DNA of 64,000 nt from Diphasiastrum complanatum (lineage: Eukaryota > Streptophyta > Lycopodiopsida > Lycopodiales > Lycopodiaceae), in the NCBI GenBank assembly GCA_029204225.1, contig CM055108.1, positions 9,746,528 to 9,810,527 on the forward strand, written 5' to 3'. Positions 33,694-47,437 of the stretch are shown in pieces. The notes below the pieces were generated by a model. It made no database searches. It saw nothing but the letters and a program-made list of their open reading frames with translations, and was not told the origin of the DNA. Within the stretch, counting starts at the first letter, position 1, and each line of letters begins with the position of its first letter. The position numbers and the translations under genes were made by a program.

Positions 33694-36676
33694 TTTTGTA
33701 TGTAGATGCTGATTTTTCTACATTGGCAGGATTGTTGGTTTGCTCCTTATTGTAACCAAAGATTTGGGACTTGGATTGGATCTTGAATGATCTGAAATCC
33801 TTCACAGAACATTACAAGTAAAATAAGTTTAAAATTTTAACTTTAAAATTTAAAATTTAAAATAAAAATATGAATTAAAATACGAATTCATAATTCAAGA
33901 ACTTAGAAACTTACCACACAACATTCTCTATTCCTACATTATATAAATTTAGTAGAGCTTTCTGTACTGATGCTGACTGTCAAGAAGAATGAAAAATAAC
34001 AACTCTCCAAATTGGAGAAGTTGTGACTTCAAGAAAACCCTACACAAAACTATGGATTTCAGTAAATTTGAAAGGGGAATCATCATTTAATGATTCATTC
34101 ATCTGAAATCCATATGGTATATCGGCGATAGCGAGTGTATAAGGTCTTTTTTTTTAAATTTTTGAAATTTCTCTACAATCGCCCTCCTCAACGAGTAAAA
34201 GCATGGTTGATCATTGACACTTTTGGGAAGGTAGATCTCTAATGGGTCCTCCTCCGCAATGGTCTCACCTCATGCCAATCTCTCTCTGTCCTTTTTTTCT
34301 GCTTTTGCCTTCAGAATATGTCTCTTGAATTGCTTTGGAAGGACTTTGTTTTTCTTGTCTTCGGGAGACTAAAAAAGAAAAAGCTATGCTTAGCATGGGA
34401 GACAAAATATAAAATAGAATAGGAGACTTAACTTTTAAAAAAAAAAATTAAATAAATAAAAACTATTATTAGCATAGAAGACATAAAATATAGAAAATAA
34501 ACAATCAATAAGCACCTATGCTAAGTATGGGTGAAATGAATACCATGTCTTTAAACAAAATAAAAAATAGACTCAAGGATTCATTTCGGCTGTTCAGAGG
34601 ATAAAGCCTCTGACACTCATCGAATCTTGACAATTTAACCCTGTCACAAGGGCTTTTTGAACTTTCATAAATAGTTTATGCCTGCATTTAAAAAGTATAA
34701 TTGTTAAGAATCCAACAAAATCATGAAAATCACTTTATTACAAAAGGTAACATGAAAATAAATATTTAGATTATGACTATTACCTTTGAAATTCTTTTCT
34801 CATTTATGCCAGAGAAAGTTGACCATCGACAACTCTAGAAAGAACACTTATTATTAGCTCTGAAGAGCTAATCCCTTGCATATTCTTCCACTCTGGTATT
34901 CTCATTTCTGTAGGGATTGACTTCAGAGTTTGAGTGTTAACAACTTTTTTCTTTGACTTTGAGGCACCCTGAACAGGTTGGCCTTTTATTTGAAAACTGT
35001 CCCATTTATCAAAAAATTTATCAACAAGGGCCCACACCTATTATCACAAAAAAAAATATTTGATAAGGAATTTAGGGAGTATTAAAATTGAGTTCAAAAT
35101 TTTAGTCTGATAAAGACAATTTAAAATGATTACAACATATATTATGACCAGAGCATTCCATGACAAGCATAGCAAAATAAATTACTTGGCCACTGCAAAA
35201 AACAAGTTGAAAAAAATTATCATATTTTGTAAGGCTCTACGTAGGATTTTTCAAATCAAAAGACAGGTCTGTCTCTTGAGCACAGAGTGCTTTCAGCTCA
35301 AGTTGATTCACATCTCTTGCTTTGGAGACTCTCATGAATTCTTTGTGAAAAAATGGAATTCTTTGTACCACGGTCATCTTCATCCGGTAGTCCTGATCAA
35401 TATAGTGGTACCAAGCCAATAATTTCGCTTCTTCCACTGTCAGACCAGCAAATGCAATGGCACTCACAGTTCGAAAGCTTGGAATATGGGAATACTCTTG
35501 AGATAATTGTTTCCGGACTTGTAAACTATGTAAGCCCCCAAGAACAAAAAAATGATATGAATCTAATAAAGAAAAATTAAAATTTGCAACATCATTGCAT
35601 TCGTTGGGATCAACCAAAAGAACAAAATGAGTAACTATGGCCTGTGTATGATCTTTAAATTTTATTTTTAAATTATGTACATGTGTTTCATTCGGTTTTC
35701 TTACTTCCATTGGCCTGTCTCCTATTATTGGGTCTACAAATGGCCTATCACACTGATTTATATCTAAAATTAAAGTTGTTTCTTTTATTTTTTTTGTTTT
35801 ATGAATATATTTTCTTAATTTGGCAAGCTCAGAGATGTCTTGTAAAGGGCGAATAGATGCACCAGGTAGCGACATAGATGGTTCGGTTGCGGCTTTTTTG
35901 CTTTCAGCAGACAGGATGGACTTATGGCGATGTGTAGCCATGGTTTTTGGGCGTGACTTACGTCTAGTGGGAGAAGACTCAAAAATATTATGAGATCTCT
36001 TTTTTTTGGGATGAGGGACAACTACAATTTCATCCTCAACATTTTCAGAGGCCGGCTTTGTGACCTGAGCAGTGGTAGAAGCGGACTTGCGACGTCCAAT
36101 AGAGACACCTTTTGAACTCCATAATGAATAGATCGGATCTTTCCCCTCAACAACAACAGCTAGAACCATTTTTAAGCATTGCTTCATGCTCTAGACAGAA
36201 ACAAAAATCAGTTTTAAAATATAATGAGTAAACAAAAATCAAGTTTAAAATATAATGAGTAACAACTATGCTAAGCATGAAACAAATGTAGACAAACATG
36301 AATAAAAATATATTTTAGAATTACACCCCAAAGTAACTAGAGCTTTATCAAAATAGGCTTTGATGGCCTCGTCTTGGCAAAGTCGAATATTTATCATAGT
36401 CTCGTTCATAATGAAAATAGAACGAGACTTATCCGTCTCTTTTACAGGTGCATTCACAAAACCTTCTTCCACATCCTCATTTGGTTGATCAACAAGCAAT
36501 CTTCCTTGAACTTTGAATTGTGAGTCTCCTCTGCCAGGCTTCTCAGCTAAATGAATAAAAAGCTCCTAAAGCTTTGTGTTGTTGACCCCTTTGGTGAAGT
36601 AGTACATGAATTTTTTCTTATCTTTCAACGAAATATCTTGAGGTTTACTCGAAATTTTAAAAGAAATCTTCGACAT
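33694..36676 (-). pseudogene. ParB-like domain plus beta-class DNA amino-methyltransferase, 5' and middle exons
   Basis: Start chosen at 36676 (MSKISFKISSKPQ), after an acceptor TTTTTTTGCAG. The first exon has one in-frame TAG (36566-36568). The large exon (36187-35237) shows NLS-like PKKKR and RRKSRPK, then a ParB/sulfiredoxin-like fold: CDRPFVDPIIGDRP (146-159), HFFVLGGLHSLQVRKQL (212-228, the GERR-like box) and LTVEEAKLLAWYHYIDQ (249-265). Further exon pieces: 35037-34804, about 34690-34560, about 34375-34160, then ADIPYGFQ (34103-34126), the catalytic motif IV in a D-I-P-Y form, and RVVIFHSS, ending at a GTAAGT donor near 33916. A last piece (GYNKEQTNNPANVEKSAS) reaches 33700. At least two further stops or frameshifts break it. 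Known ParB domains bind palindromic DNA; the eukaryotic role is inference. Confidence 0.65.
34385..34536. repeat. Outlying palindrome copies in an intron of the ParB/MTase gene
   Basis: GCTATGCTTAGCATGGG (about 34387), a half-eroded TTATTAGCATAG (about 34464) and CCTATGCTAAGTATGGG (about 34517) are variants of the CCTATGCTSAGCATAGG palindrome of the central array. They fall between coding pieces. Another variant lies at about 36265 (ACTATGCTAAGCATGA). Confidence 0.6.
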
Positions 36677-36907
36677 TTCGAAAATTATCAAAGACAATTG
36701 AAAATCTGCAAAAAAAAAAGACTTTTTAGAAAAATTTAAAACACTACCTCAATGAAAATACCTAAAACTTTAATAAGACAAGCCGTTTTTGTGAAAAATA
36801 TTTAAAAAACAAAACTGAAAATTCAACACATTTTCCTACTAAAACATTTCAAAAGGATCACTTTTCTCAAACAAATCCTTGTAAAATAAGAAAAATACAA
36901 GTAGCGA

Positions 36908-37349
36908 CCTATGTTGAGCATAGGTTGTGTTCGAGTCCTTAGTAACAACTTATGCTCAACATAGGTTAGCAAGCAGATTGCGAAGACATCTTATGCTGAG
37001 CATAGGTTGTATCTCTAGTACGCGAGTGACGACCTATGCTGAGCATAGGTTGCATCTCTGGTCGTCTTCTAACTCATGCTCAACATAGGTCGTTACTCGC
37101 GCGCTCTAGTCCAACCTATGCTCAGCATAGGATGTCTTCGCAATTTGCTTGATAACCTATGCTGAGCATAGGTTGTAAGAGGAGCAAAGATGCAATCCAT
37201 TCTCAGCATAGGTCGAACCGTGGTTAGAATAGAAAAATCACGCCGGAATCCTATGTTGAGCATAGGATGCTACTAAGGACCCGAACACAACCTATGCTCA
37301 GCATAGGTTAGAGGAGATTACTGGTGCAAGCACCTATGCTGAGCATAGG
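36908..37349. repeat. Array of eleven 17-bp palindromes with paired inverted spacers
   Basis: Copies at 36908-36924, 36949-36965, 36990-37006, 37033-37049, 37073-37089, 37115-37131, 37156-37172, 37196-37212, 37250-37266, 37291-37307 and 37333-37349. Consensus is CCTATGCTSAGCATAGG (8+1+8, centre G or C), usually within AACC..GGTT. Spacing is 40-43 bp, once 54. Spacers are not unique: spacer 1 is the inverse of spacer 9 (GTGTTCGAGTCCTTAGTA / TACTAAGGACCCGAACAC), 2 of 6, 3 of 5 and 4 of 7, with 10 related to 7. It lies between divergent genes, 230 bp from the start codon at 36676. It resembles a clustered binding site such as parS; binding itself is inference. Confidence 0.9.
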
Positions 37350-37415
37350 TTACCCTTGTTTCAAGAAGATGAATATAAATTAATACATGAATATTTTCTA
37401 ATGCAAGAATTTAAT

Positions 37416-37980
37416 ACCCATGCTAAGCATAGAACAAAGTTAAAAAATGACAATAATCTTATCATCAAGAAATCTGTAAGCGAGAACGTATGCGAAATCT
37501 TATAAAAAGCCGTGACTTTGTCGTAGCGAGAGCTTTGGCAGCAAGTGTGCTTCTGAATTCGCAAATGGTGTGAGTTATGCTTGGAATATGGTCCTTAAAT
37601 AATTTTTTTTGAGACCCCCGCCTCACGCCAGACTTCCAGCTTGCTTCGGGACCGAGTTGCCGCAACTCACCTCACCTCACGCCGACCTCGAGCCTGAGTT
37701 GGGACCATCCAAATTTAAATCTAACCCTGACCCTATCCCTAAGGATGCTGCCAAACAGTATTTGAGACATGGTAGTTACTGAAAATTTTAACTAACCAAT
37801 TGCTTTCTAGGCTTGTTGCTCATTTGCATTTAGTTGTTTTTTTTTGTATACGTCTATTGAGGTTCGCATAACTTTTTATTTGTTCTATGACCAGCATAGG
37901 TTGCAGTTAAGTTTGAGGAGCACATTCAGTGTGGTGTTAACTATTTTAACGGGTCTATGCTTAGCATAATTACATAGTTA
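37416..37980. repeat. Further outlying palindrome copies between array and plus-strand gene
   Basis: CCCATGCTAAGCATAG (about 37418), CTATGACCAGCATAGG (about 37887) and TCTATGCTTAGCATAA (about 37962) extend the palindrome family towards the plus-strand gene at 38001. Between them, 37610-37740 is a more GC-rich stretch (CCTCACCTCACGCCGACC) with no coding match. Confidence 0.6.
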
Positions 37981-38000
37981 ATTTTTTTTTTAAGGTTACG

Positions 38001-40540
38001 ATGTCAAGTAGTTCTACCTCTTCTATTCCAATAGTTGTAACTCAATATGTTGCAACAAGTGCAACATCTTCATCTGACATTCCCAATGAAAGCTTTTTTT
38101 ATAAAGCCACTCCTGAATCTGAACATATTTTCGTAAATGATGTGGCATCGTCATCATTTACCCGTTCATCTTCTGAAATTTCTCAAGCAAGTACTTTTCA
38201 AGAAATGACGTCTCTTACTCAGCTTGTATCAAATTTTTCGACCTCGTCCTCCTCCTCAGATACAGGCTCGACACAATTAAAATATTGTTCTTTTGAACAA
38301 GTTGAATCATTGAGTGATGAGTCAAAAGCTTCAATTCACTCAGTTACCGATTCTAGTAAATCAATAGATCCCCGTAAATCTGTTGATCAGTGACGTTCAA
38401 GATTTTCTTATGTTCGTAGGAGACCTTCTCAAAGTGATGCTCGTCGTGTTAAATCTTAAAGGGCTATATTTGTTGAAAATTTAAAGACTTCTGAGGGTCC
38501 AGAACATCCTGAAGTTGGAGCCAAAATTCCGAATCATGAAATCTCAACACCTTCTCAACCAGTTCAAGCACATACTAGTGTCACAAGTTCAATTTATAGA
38601 TCAGACTCCAAACAAAAAGAAAAATACAAGAGAGACTTGAGATCCTCACCTGATTTAACGAATCGTAAAAAATAGTTAATTACAAAATCTAAGATTCAAA
38701 AGGTACGGAATATTATTTGCTGCTCATCCTGTTGTTTGCAAAAGCCGAGTATTAGAGAAATTGAAGAATTAAGATCAAATTTTTTTTTATGAAGTAAGGA
38801 TGAGAGAGATTATTATTTGTGTGCAACAGTGAGGCCGAACAAAAAATTATTTTCGTATTTTTTAAATGCTTTGGAGGTTTGTTGCAAAGTTTGCAAAGTA
38901 GTTCACGCAATCGGAAACTCACGGCTGCAACGAATGCATGCAAGGCTTCAGAAAGACCCAACATTACGAAGATCCTTACAAAGTCGAACTGTTTTTTTAT
39001 ATGTTATAAATGCAACTGCTTGGCTAAAGTATTTCATAGATGTGCACGAAGAGAAATTGCCTAATTCCTTATATTTTCACTTGTCGGATAATTTTACAAA
39101 ATTAAAAATATTTTTGATGTACAAAGAGTTTGCAAAAAACAAAAAATGTTTCCTATTTGAGTTACTCATATTTTTTTAGAATTTAGAAAAAAAAATTGGA
39201 CTGGTAAAGATTTTCAAAAAATCACGAATGATAGTATGCTTCACTTGCGAGTTGTTAAAGTCTGCAAAACAACTTGCAAAGACCAATGACGAGAAAGGTA
39301 AATATTAATCAAATTTCTCATTCATTTTAATACTTTCTGTTTTGAAAAAAATTATGTTGCAGTCTTTTTTAGCACCATTATGATATGATATTTATTCTAT
39401 TAAATAAGTGAATCATTGTATTTTTACTAGATGCTGCAAAAGCTCTTCAACTGCATAGAGATCAACAAACAGTTGAAAGACAAAAGTTGGCCAAGCATAA
39501 AAAGAAATGTTTGGAATGTCCACAAAAATATCTGGGTCTTGTTATTGATGGCATGGATCAGAAGAAAACAATGTTGTCTCATTTTGTTAGAGGACCCAAA
39601 AAATTGAACGAGACAGATTCTGTTCAGGTTCATCTCGTTGGAGCACTTGTGTTTAATGGCACTTTGGAATCCAAGGTCTTTTTTAATTATCCCAATGTTT
39701 GAAATGATCCAAATTTGACGATCACCATTGTACATAAGATAATTTGCGAATTTGGTGAAAATCTTCTATAAATACTTTATTTGTAACTTGACAACACTGC
39801 TACAAAAAATAAAAATCGAACTGTTTTGGCATACTTGTCTATGCTAGTGGAGAAATTTTTTTTCAAAAAAGTAAAAATACAATTTTTGTTGGTAAGACAT
39901 ATCCACGATCAAATTGATTAAATGTTTAGTTGCTTTTCTAAGAGGTTGAGACGCAAGAAAACATTTTCATTACCAGTGTTTCAAAGCATTGTTGAGGAAT
40001 CGTATGTGCCAAAGCCAAACATGTCATTAATCAGACACACATATGATTTTCGTGATTATGTTAAGGTGTCCAACGAAACAGAACGATGCGTAGCTAATAT
40101 TAATGATATTAACTTTCAGCACCAGTTTAAAATCAAATATAACGAATCAGACATTATATTATTATGGGGCAAGCTGAATTCAAATTCAGATTTGTGGGTA
40201 CCTCTTGAAGGAGTTCGATTTTTGCTTAACATTCCATCGACTCAAATCAAGCTTGATCTTTTGTCTCCCTTGAAGTCCTTGCTAGATGAACAAAAGCTGC
40301 AAAAATGAAATGGCGTGGTGATTTGAATGAAATCCAAATTGGAAGCCTTGTTGCACTTCTAGCTTCAGAAAACAATGAAGGACATCCATTTTGAATGACC
40401 AAAGTACTTGGTTTTATTCAAAATAGCAATCAAACAAAACTACGTGTTTATAGATTCTTCCCAGTCTCAGATGCTCTGCCAAGCAGCCTAACCTCTGAGC
40501 TTGAGAAGAACGTAGACTAGCCTTTTCTACAATTCTGTTC
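38001..40540 (+). pseudogene. DUF7869-like transposase-type protein, 5' part
   Basis: The frame at 38001 (MSSSSTSSIPIVV) is Ser/Thr-rich, probably disordered, and ends at TGA 38391. Interrupted frames follow: VCCKVCKVVHAIGNSRLQRM and WLKYFIDVHEEKLPNS (38817-39175), FTCELLKSAKQLAKTNDEK before a GTAAAT donor (about 39295), then after an acceptor (about 39430) HRDQQTVERQKLAKHKKKC, YLGLVIDGMDQKKTM (Asp at 39547-39549), LDNTATKNKNRTVLAY (Asp at 39790-39792) and VRHIHDQID (Asp at 39916-39918). This D...D...HxHxxxD order is that of DUF7869 proteins, thought to be RNase-H-fold transposase-like. Stops at about 39699, 39769 and 39919 kill it. It is split at 40540 by a gag-only LTR element and probably resumes at 48973. 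Confidence 0.7.
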
Positions 40541-41599
40541 TGAACATGGAATCACGATGGCCAGTTTTGCAGGTATTCGTTGTAGTATATTCACCCTGCC
40601 TGTCAGAGGATGACTGGAAGACTTCGAACACTTTGTTGTTTATGAATAAGCACTTGCCAATGGAACAACTAACTCCGTTATGAGGCGAGCCAAGGTGAAC
40701 AAAGTCAGATTTGCAATGCAGCACGGTTGCTCAGTTTTCAAGATTCTAAGGGTGTAACCGAATTTAAGGAGGCTAATCTACTTGCAAAACCAGAACTACT
40801 CTAAATATGATTGAAAAGCATAGTCAAGAAAAAAGAAACCACACTAAATAGCATTTTAGAGGTCTAAGAATCAAGAAACCAACCAGACTTTTGATTCTTG
40901 GACATCCCAAGAACATCAAGAACTAGAATGTTGGAGGATATGCAAGATTTATGTTACATTTCTAGCCTATTTAGTTTACTTGAATGCTGATTCCTACGTT
41001 AATTCACAAAGAAATGAAAACTAATCCACAACTAGAAAAACAAGAAAACTAATCCACTCTAAATCCACAACCACACACAATATGAATGGAAGGGCATGAT
41101 CATAGGGGCATCACTCAAGAAAACCATCATGATCAAGGAGCTCAATGGATGCATTCAGCATGGAGTTGATACAATACCAAAAAAAAAAAAAAAAAACTCC
41201 TCTTCACAAAGAGGGAGTCTCTTAAATAAGCAAGAGAGCTCCTTAGGTGGCATCCTAGTGGAATTTTCACCTTTCACAAATTACAAGTGGAATAATGCTC
41301 TCCACTAGAGGTCACCATAAAAAAGTGGCTCACTCTACTTTCTTAAAGAGGGGTCTACTTGCATTTATTACATTTGCATAGAAATACTAGTTCCTACATG
41401 GTCATTCCATCTTCCGGGATTCACCATGAGGCTTACATAGTTCTTGCTTGTCTTTCCTAACTATTATTTCTCGGCTCTCATACTCGGCTCTCAGTCTTCG
41501 TTCATCTCGTCTTCCCAGAGACCTCCTCGGTCTAAGGTGAGAGGTGCTCTTGAGTTGCTCTGGCCGAGTATCTTGGGGATTCACCAGAATCAACCAACA
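40541..41599 (-). repeat. LTR of the gag-only element (3' LTR)
   Basis: Aligns nearly end to end with 47950-48972. Differences include a short insertion (about 40911-40950), a poly-A length change near 41181, and extra TCATACTCGGC near 41480. Confidence 0.8.
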
Positions 41600-43899
41600 T
41601 CATCCCACCCCTTATGTGTTGTAGGACCCACTACAACTCATATTGGATAATGTCGCTCCGCTTCTGCATTGGCATCTTCGATCATCACTTGAAAAAGCGT
41701 AGATCCTCGTTCGCTTACATAAAACCAAGTGTTTATTGTCGCCAGTCTTTATCACAAAAACTGTTTTTCACAAATTGTCGCAATTGGATCAGAATGTCTT
41801 ATTGCTATAGGTGGTTGACATTCTCAAAATTGGAGAGCTCTCAGCAGCTTCACAACTTGCATGCTCGAGTGCTTTTCATGTGTCTCTTTCTTTCATTGTA
41901 TCTGCCATGGGTGATTTCATCTTTGGTTTCTTGGCAGATTCTAACTTCTCGAAGGTCTGTATCCTCCATTTGCTTCTGGGTGTTTCCGTGGTTCTTCTCT
42001 CAGTTGAAGTTCAGGTCTCAAGGAAAACCTTCGATCTACAGGTTGCACAAACTTCGATTATCAGTCTCAAGTGGATGAACTTGTCATTAAACATTTGGTG
42101 GTAGGAACTGATTGGACGAATGGTTTGGTGACAACAAGGAAACATGATGAAGACTTGGTGGCAGGGTGAAGGGGCTGATAGTTCTACAATTGCAGCCTTG
42201 AACCCTTGCAATGTCGAGCTTTGACCACCACTTGCTAGGTGAGGAGCTCACTTTATTTGTAGGTTCATGTTGTCTTCATCTTTCTTTTTTCGCAGCTCTT
42301 TCTTTTGATCCGTTACTTTTGGATTTCTTTGGGCTTCATAAGAGTGGATTCAACTATCATTGCTCCAGAGAGTTTCTTTTGATCAAGTTCGATCTGACTC
42401 ATCTGTTGCCTAAGTTTTGTCCATTCCTCCTCAGCTTCTTTGCTTGACTTCTTATGTCTTCTAGATGCTTCGTCTGCTTCTTAGATCTTCTTTTGGCTGA
42501 TCAACCATTGTAGGTGGTAGTTGGTCTCCGCAAGACATTTGCAATGATCTTTTAGCTGCTTCGGTAAGACTATCGAAAAACTGGGAATTTCTCAGAAGAA
42601 CAATGAAATGATGATAAGCAAATAGATGGAAGGTAGGGTGGAGGTGGTGACATCGGTAGATGGTGTGGACGATAGGCATGAAAATGAGCGCAGAAGTATG
42701 GCAAGAGGTCGGTTGAAGAAGGAGACTAATTTTCCAATGCTTGTGTTTTCCTTTCTGAAGGAATTTTTGTCGTGACTGGGTACTTCTTCTGATTGAGTTA
42801 CTATGGATTGCCCATCTGTCTTCTTAGCCTTGTCGTTTTCATATTTGACTTGTGACCTTGGCTGTCGATCTTGCTGATGTTATTGTTGGCAATGTGGCTG
42901 CTCCAGTGGATGTCTGCATATCCACACTCTCTCTCTCCCCCCCAAAAAATCTGTTGGTGGAGATGTTTGTGCTGGTAATTGTTCATGCTCAAGATTGGAT
43001 TGGTGTGTTTAACACGTAGCTAAAACACGTTGAACATGCGACTGGACTAAAGATTGAACAAATTTTAACTAAATGTGTTCCGATCTTTCTGAAGTTGATT
43101 CGAAGATGAATATGACAATGAGATGTAGGAATCAACTCTGATGTGACGTGGATTTCTCAAAAATCCTAAACTACTGTACAAGGGAATCTAAAGATGGATA
43201 GATGAATGAAAGTGTATTATGGAGATGCTCTACAGAAGACTCTCGTGCAGTAGCTATTCCTCATGCAAAAATCGATCACCCAAAATAGATGAAGAGAAAC
43301 AAGAAAATAAACAAACGTTACAGAGAGTGAGAACTGTATAGCACTTGTCAAATAAAACGGTCATTCATCAACATTGATGATTTACCTTGACAATTGCAAT
43401 ATTCTATTGTTTGTAGAGTAAATAGATTTACTCTCATAGGCCCTTGTCAAAACAAGGCAGGGTTGGTGAGACTAAAATCTACCATCATTGATAGTTCATG
43501 AAGTAAGATATAGCTTGAGATGCATGTATGGTTGAGGTACTATGTCCTGAGGACCTCTTTAAACAAGAGATTCAGAACCGAATCTCTATATGGATTTCCG
43601 AGACCTAGATTTGTTGTGTATTGGCACATTAGAAATCTTATCAACATGTGGAAAGACGAATAGATTTGAGGTTGCAGAAGGGAAGAAAAACTGTCAATTC
43701 CCTGTGGAGGTTGCTCTTGGTTGGACATTGTAGCAAATGACGGAATATCGGTTTCACGTTCTTTTGACAAGGGCTCATGTCATATTGTCTTTTTGCATTA
43801 CGGAGCTGGTGTATTGTAGAAGTTTGAATTTTTTTTTTTGATTGAGCAGCAAGTTGATCGGTTGGGTGCTATAGTGCTCTACTGTGTTGTCGTAATGAT

Positions 43900-45194
43900 C
43901 CTATTGTGATTCATAACTAACGTGATGGGCAGGTAGGATCTTGGTTGGTTGTTTTGGACAGTCTTTGAAACTGTGCTTTCTGATACTATCATGACACTCA
44001 ACTATGTTACTTGGTCTTGACTGGACAATCAACCATGAAGTGGCCAGTTTCACCACAGATGAAACATCTGGTGTGCAGTGGCCCTTGTATAACGGCATAG
44101 CCATCGTGTATGGCTAGTGGTTCTGGACTTTCAGGTGGATATTCACGATAAGTCAAGGCATTTTCAGATTGTGATGGTTGTTCTTCGTATTGTTGAACTG
44201 TGTGTGCTTGGATAGGTTGATATGAAGGACAAGCATCAACAGGATGTGTAGCCCGGCAGTGTGGGCACCATATTGGTTTTCGTCTATAAGGTACCTGTGC
44301 AGGGTTCGACTGACGAGGTATACTGCTTTGGATAGACTTTAGGGTAGTTTGAAACTAATTGGTGAGTTTCTCCATACGTAGTTGATGTTGCTTATTAAGC
44401 AACTCCAACTGGAATTTCCAAAGCTGATCTCGGGTATCCTCGATCGACTTCGACTCATGGACAGGAGCACGTGGTGCTTGCCTTTCCCTAGATTCGTCAA
44501 CATCCGATCCTTCGTCTTCTTCTTTGACGGCATCAGACATAGCTAACTTGAGGCTCATATATTCATCATTGGATTTAAGCTCGCATCTAATCTTGGAAGG
44601 CCGACTAAGAACCAAATGATGAGCATCTGTTTGGAGGGCTGTTCATGTACTTGACTTTTGAGGTGTTTGAAACGTTCGATATAGTCTCGTACACGTTCGT
44701 CTTTTGTCATCTTGATGCTACTCAATTTGACAGAAGGACTCTCGATCAAGCGAAAGGGCTTAAAACGCTTGATAAAGGACTCTTTCAAAATTGACCAGTC
44801 TGTCTTGTCTTCACGATCGAGATTAAAAACCCAGTCACGTGCTTTAGCGATGATGGTCATCAAAAACAGTTGGACCATAGCAGCGTGAGATGTTTCGCCA
44901 TACACATCACATGCATTCTCAAAGATTTGCAAAAATCTTTGAGGGTCCGAACTACCGTCAAACTTTGGTAGATCTAGCTTGGGTGTAGTCTTTGAAGATG
45001 AGCATTGTGGGTAGCAGAAACTCCCGTGAGGACTCAGCCCTATCAGGTTTTTGTCCCTCGAATGGATTTGTGGATGGCTCGTGTGTTTGGGCCCACATTC
45101 GGTAGAATCTATGACGTCCGATTTGTTCAGCTGTAGGGGACCTTATCTCATATGGATAATCGTCTAGGATTTGAGAATCTGTATGTTGGTCCAT
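43900..45194 (-). pseudogene. Retrotransposon gag with two zinc knuckles
   Basis: Minus-strand start at 45194 (MDQHTDSQILDDYPYEIRSP). After one frame change near 44970 comes the Retrotrans_gag core: DGSSDPQRFLQIFENACD, KARDWVFNLDRE, ILKESFIKRFKPFRL and KMTKDERVRDYIERFKHLKS (44932-44640). Then a coiled, Glu-rich part (44615-44355), and two knuckles: WCPHCRATHPVDACP (CX2CX3HX4C, about 44225-44275) and CFICGETGHFMVDC (CX2CX4HX4C, about 44033-44075). Frameshifts near 44970 and 44610-44550 make it defective. The first knuckle pattern recurs at 53150-53230. Confidence 0.8.
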
Positions 45195-45604
45195 TGGGTA
45201 TTGTTGTGTCTTTTTTATGTCAGATATGAGTATCTGGTGTTTCTGGATTTTTTTGGTTTTTGATGTTTTCTGATTTTTCTGGGTTTTTTCAGGAAGTCAA
45301 GTGGAAACTCAGTATGAAAAGAGCTTTCTATTGGTATGGGTGTTGTTTTTTGAAATTTTTTTGGTCCATATTGATAGCCAGTGATCAATCTAAAAGGCCT
45401 TGCTAAGTTGGCACCTCGTATTAGTATCTTGCTATTCGGCATTGCAGCATGCAGTGGTTTTGTTACTATGGAAGGAGTTCATGTCTTCTTTTTTTTCCTT
45501 TTTTTTTCCAGTCTCGAACGTGTTGTGAAGATGGTGGTTCGGTCGAAATGGCAACCAGAGGTCTCGTTTGAAAGTTATGTGTGTTGGTCTGGTCAAGAAA
45601 TGAC

Positions 45605-46000
45605 CTAATTGCCTCGGTCGAGATCTAATCGAATCACGTGGTGGAGATCTTATCCAGGGTCGTCGGTCAAGATGCTAACGGAAGTCTTTGGTTCAGGTCT
45701 GTCGGTCGAGATCCGATCGAAAACTCGTCGGTTGAGATCGGATCGGAAACCCATCGGTCGAGATCTGATCGGAAACCCGTCGGTCCAGATCTGATTGGAA
45801 ACCCGTCAGTCGAGATCTAAACGGAAACGCGTCGGTCGAGATCTAATCGAAAACCCGTCGGTGGAGATCTGATCGAAATCCCATCGATCGAGATCTGATC
45901 GAAAATGAGTCGGTCGAGATTTCACGCAGGCTGTCGGTCGAGATTTCACACAGGCCGTCGGTTGAGATTTAACGTAGGCCATCGATTGAGATTTCACGTA
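45605..46000. repeat. 26-bp and 24-bp tandem repeats, left part
   Basis: About a dozen units of the type CGGTCGAGATCTGATCGGAAACC CGT (26 bp) pass at about 45910 into 24-bp units of the type CGGTCGAGATTTCACGCAGGC. The array continues at 47437-47610 after an inserted copia fragment. Confidence 0.85.

Positions 46001-47436
<1,436 letters not shown>

Positions 47437-47437
<1 letters not shown>

Noticed and set aside
36908-37349. CRISPR array
   Set aside because: Regular repeats and spacers suggest one at first, but repeats are full palindromes of 17 bp, spacers are inverse copies of each other, and the host is a plant.
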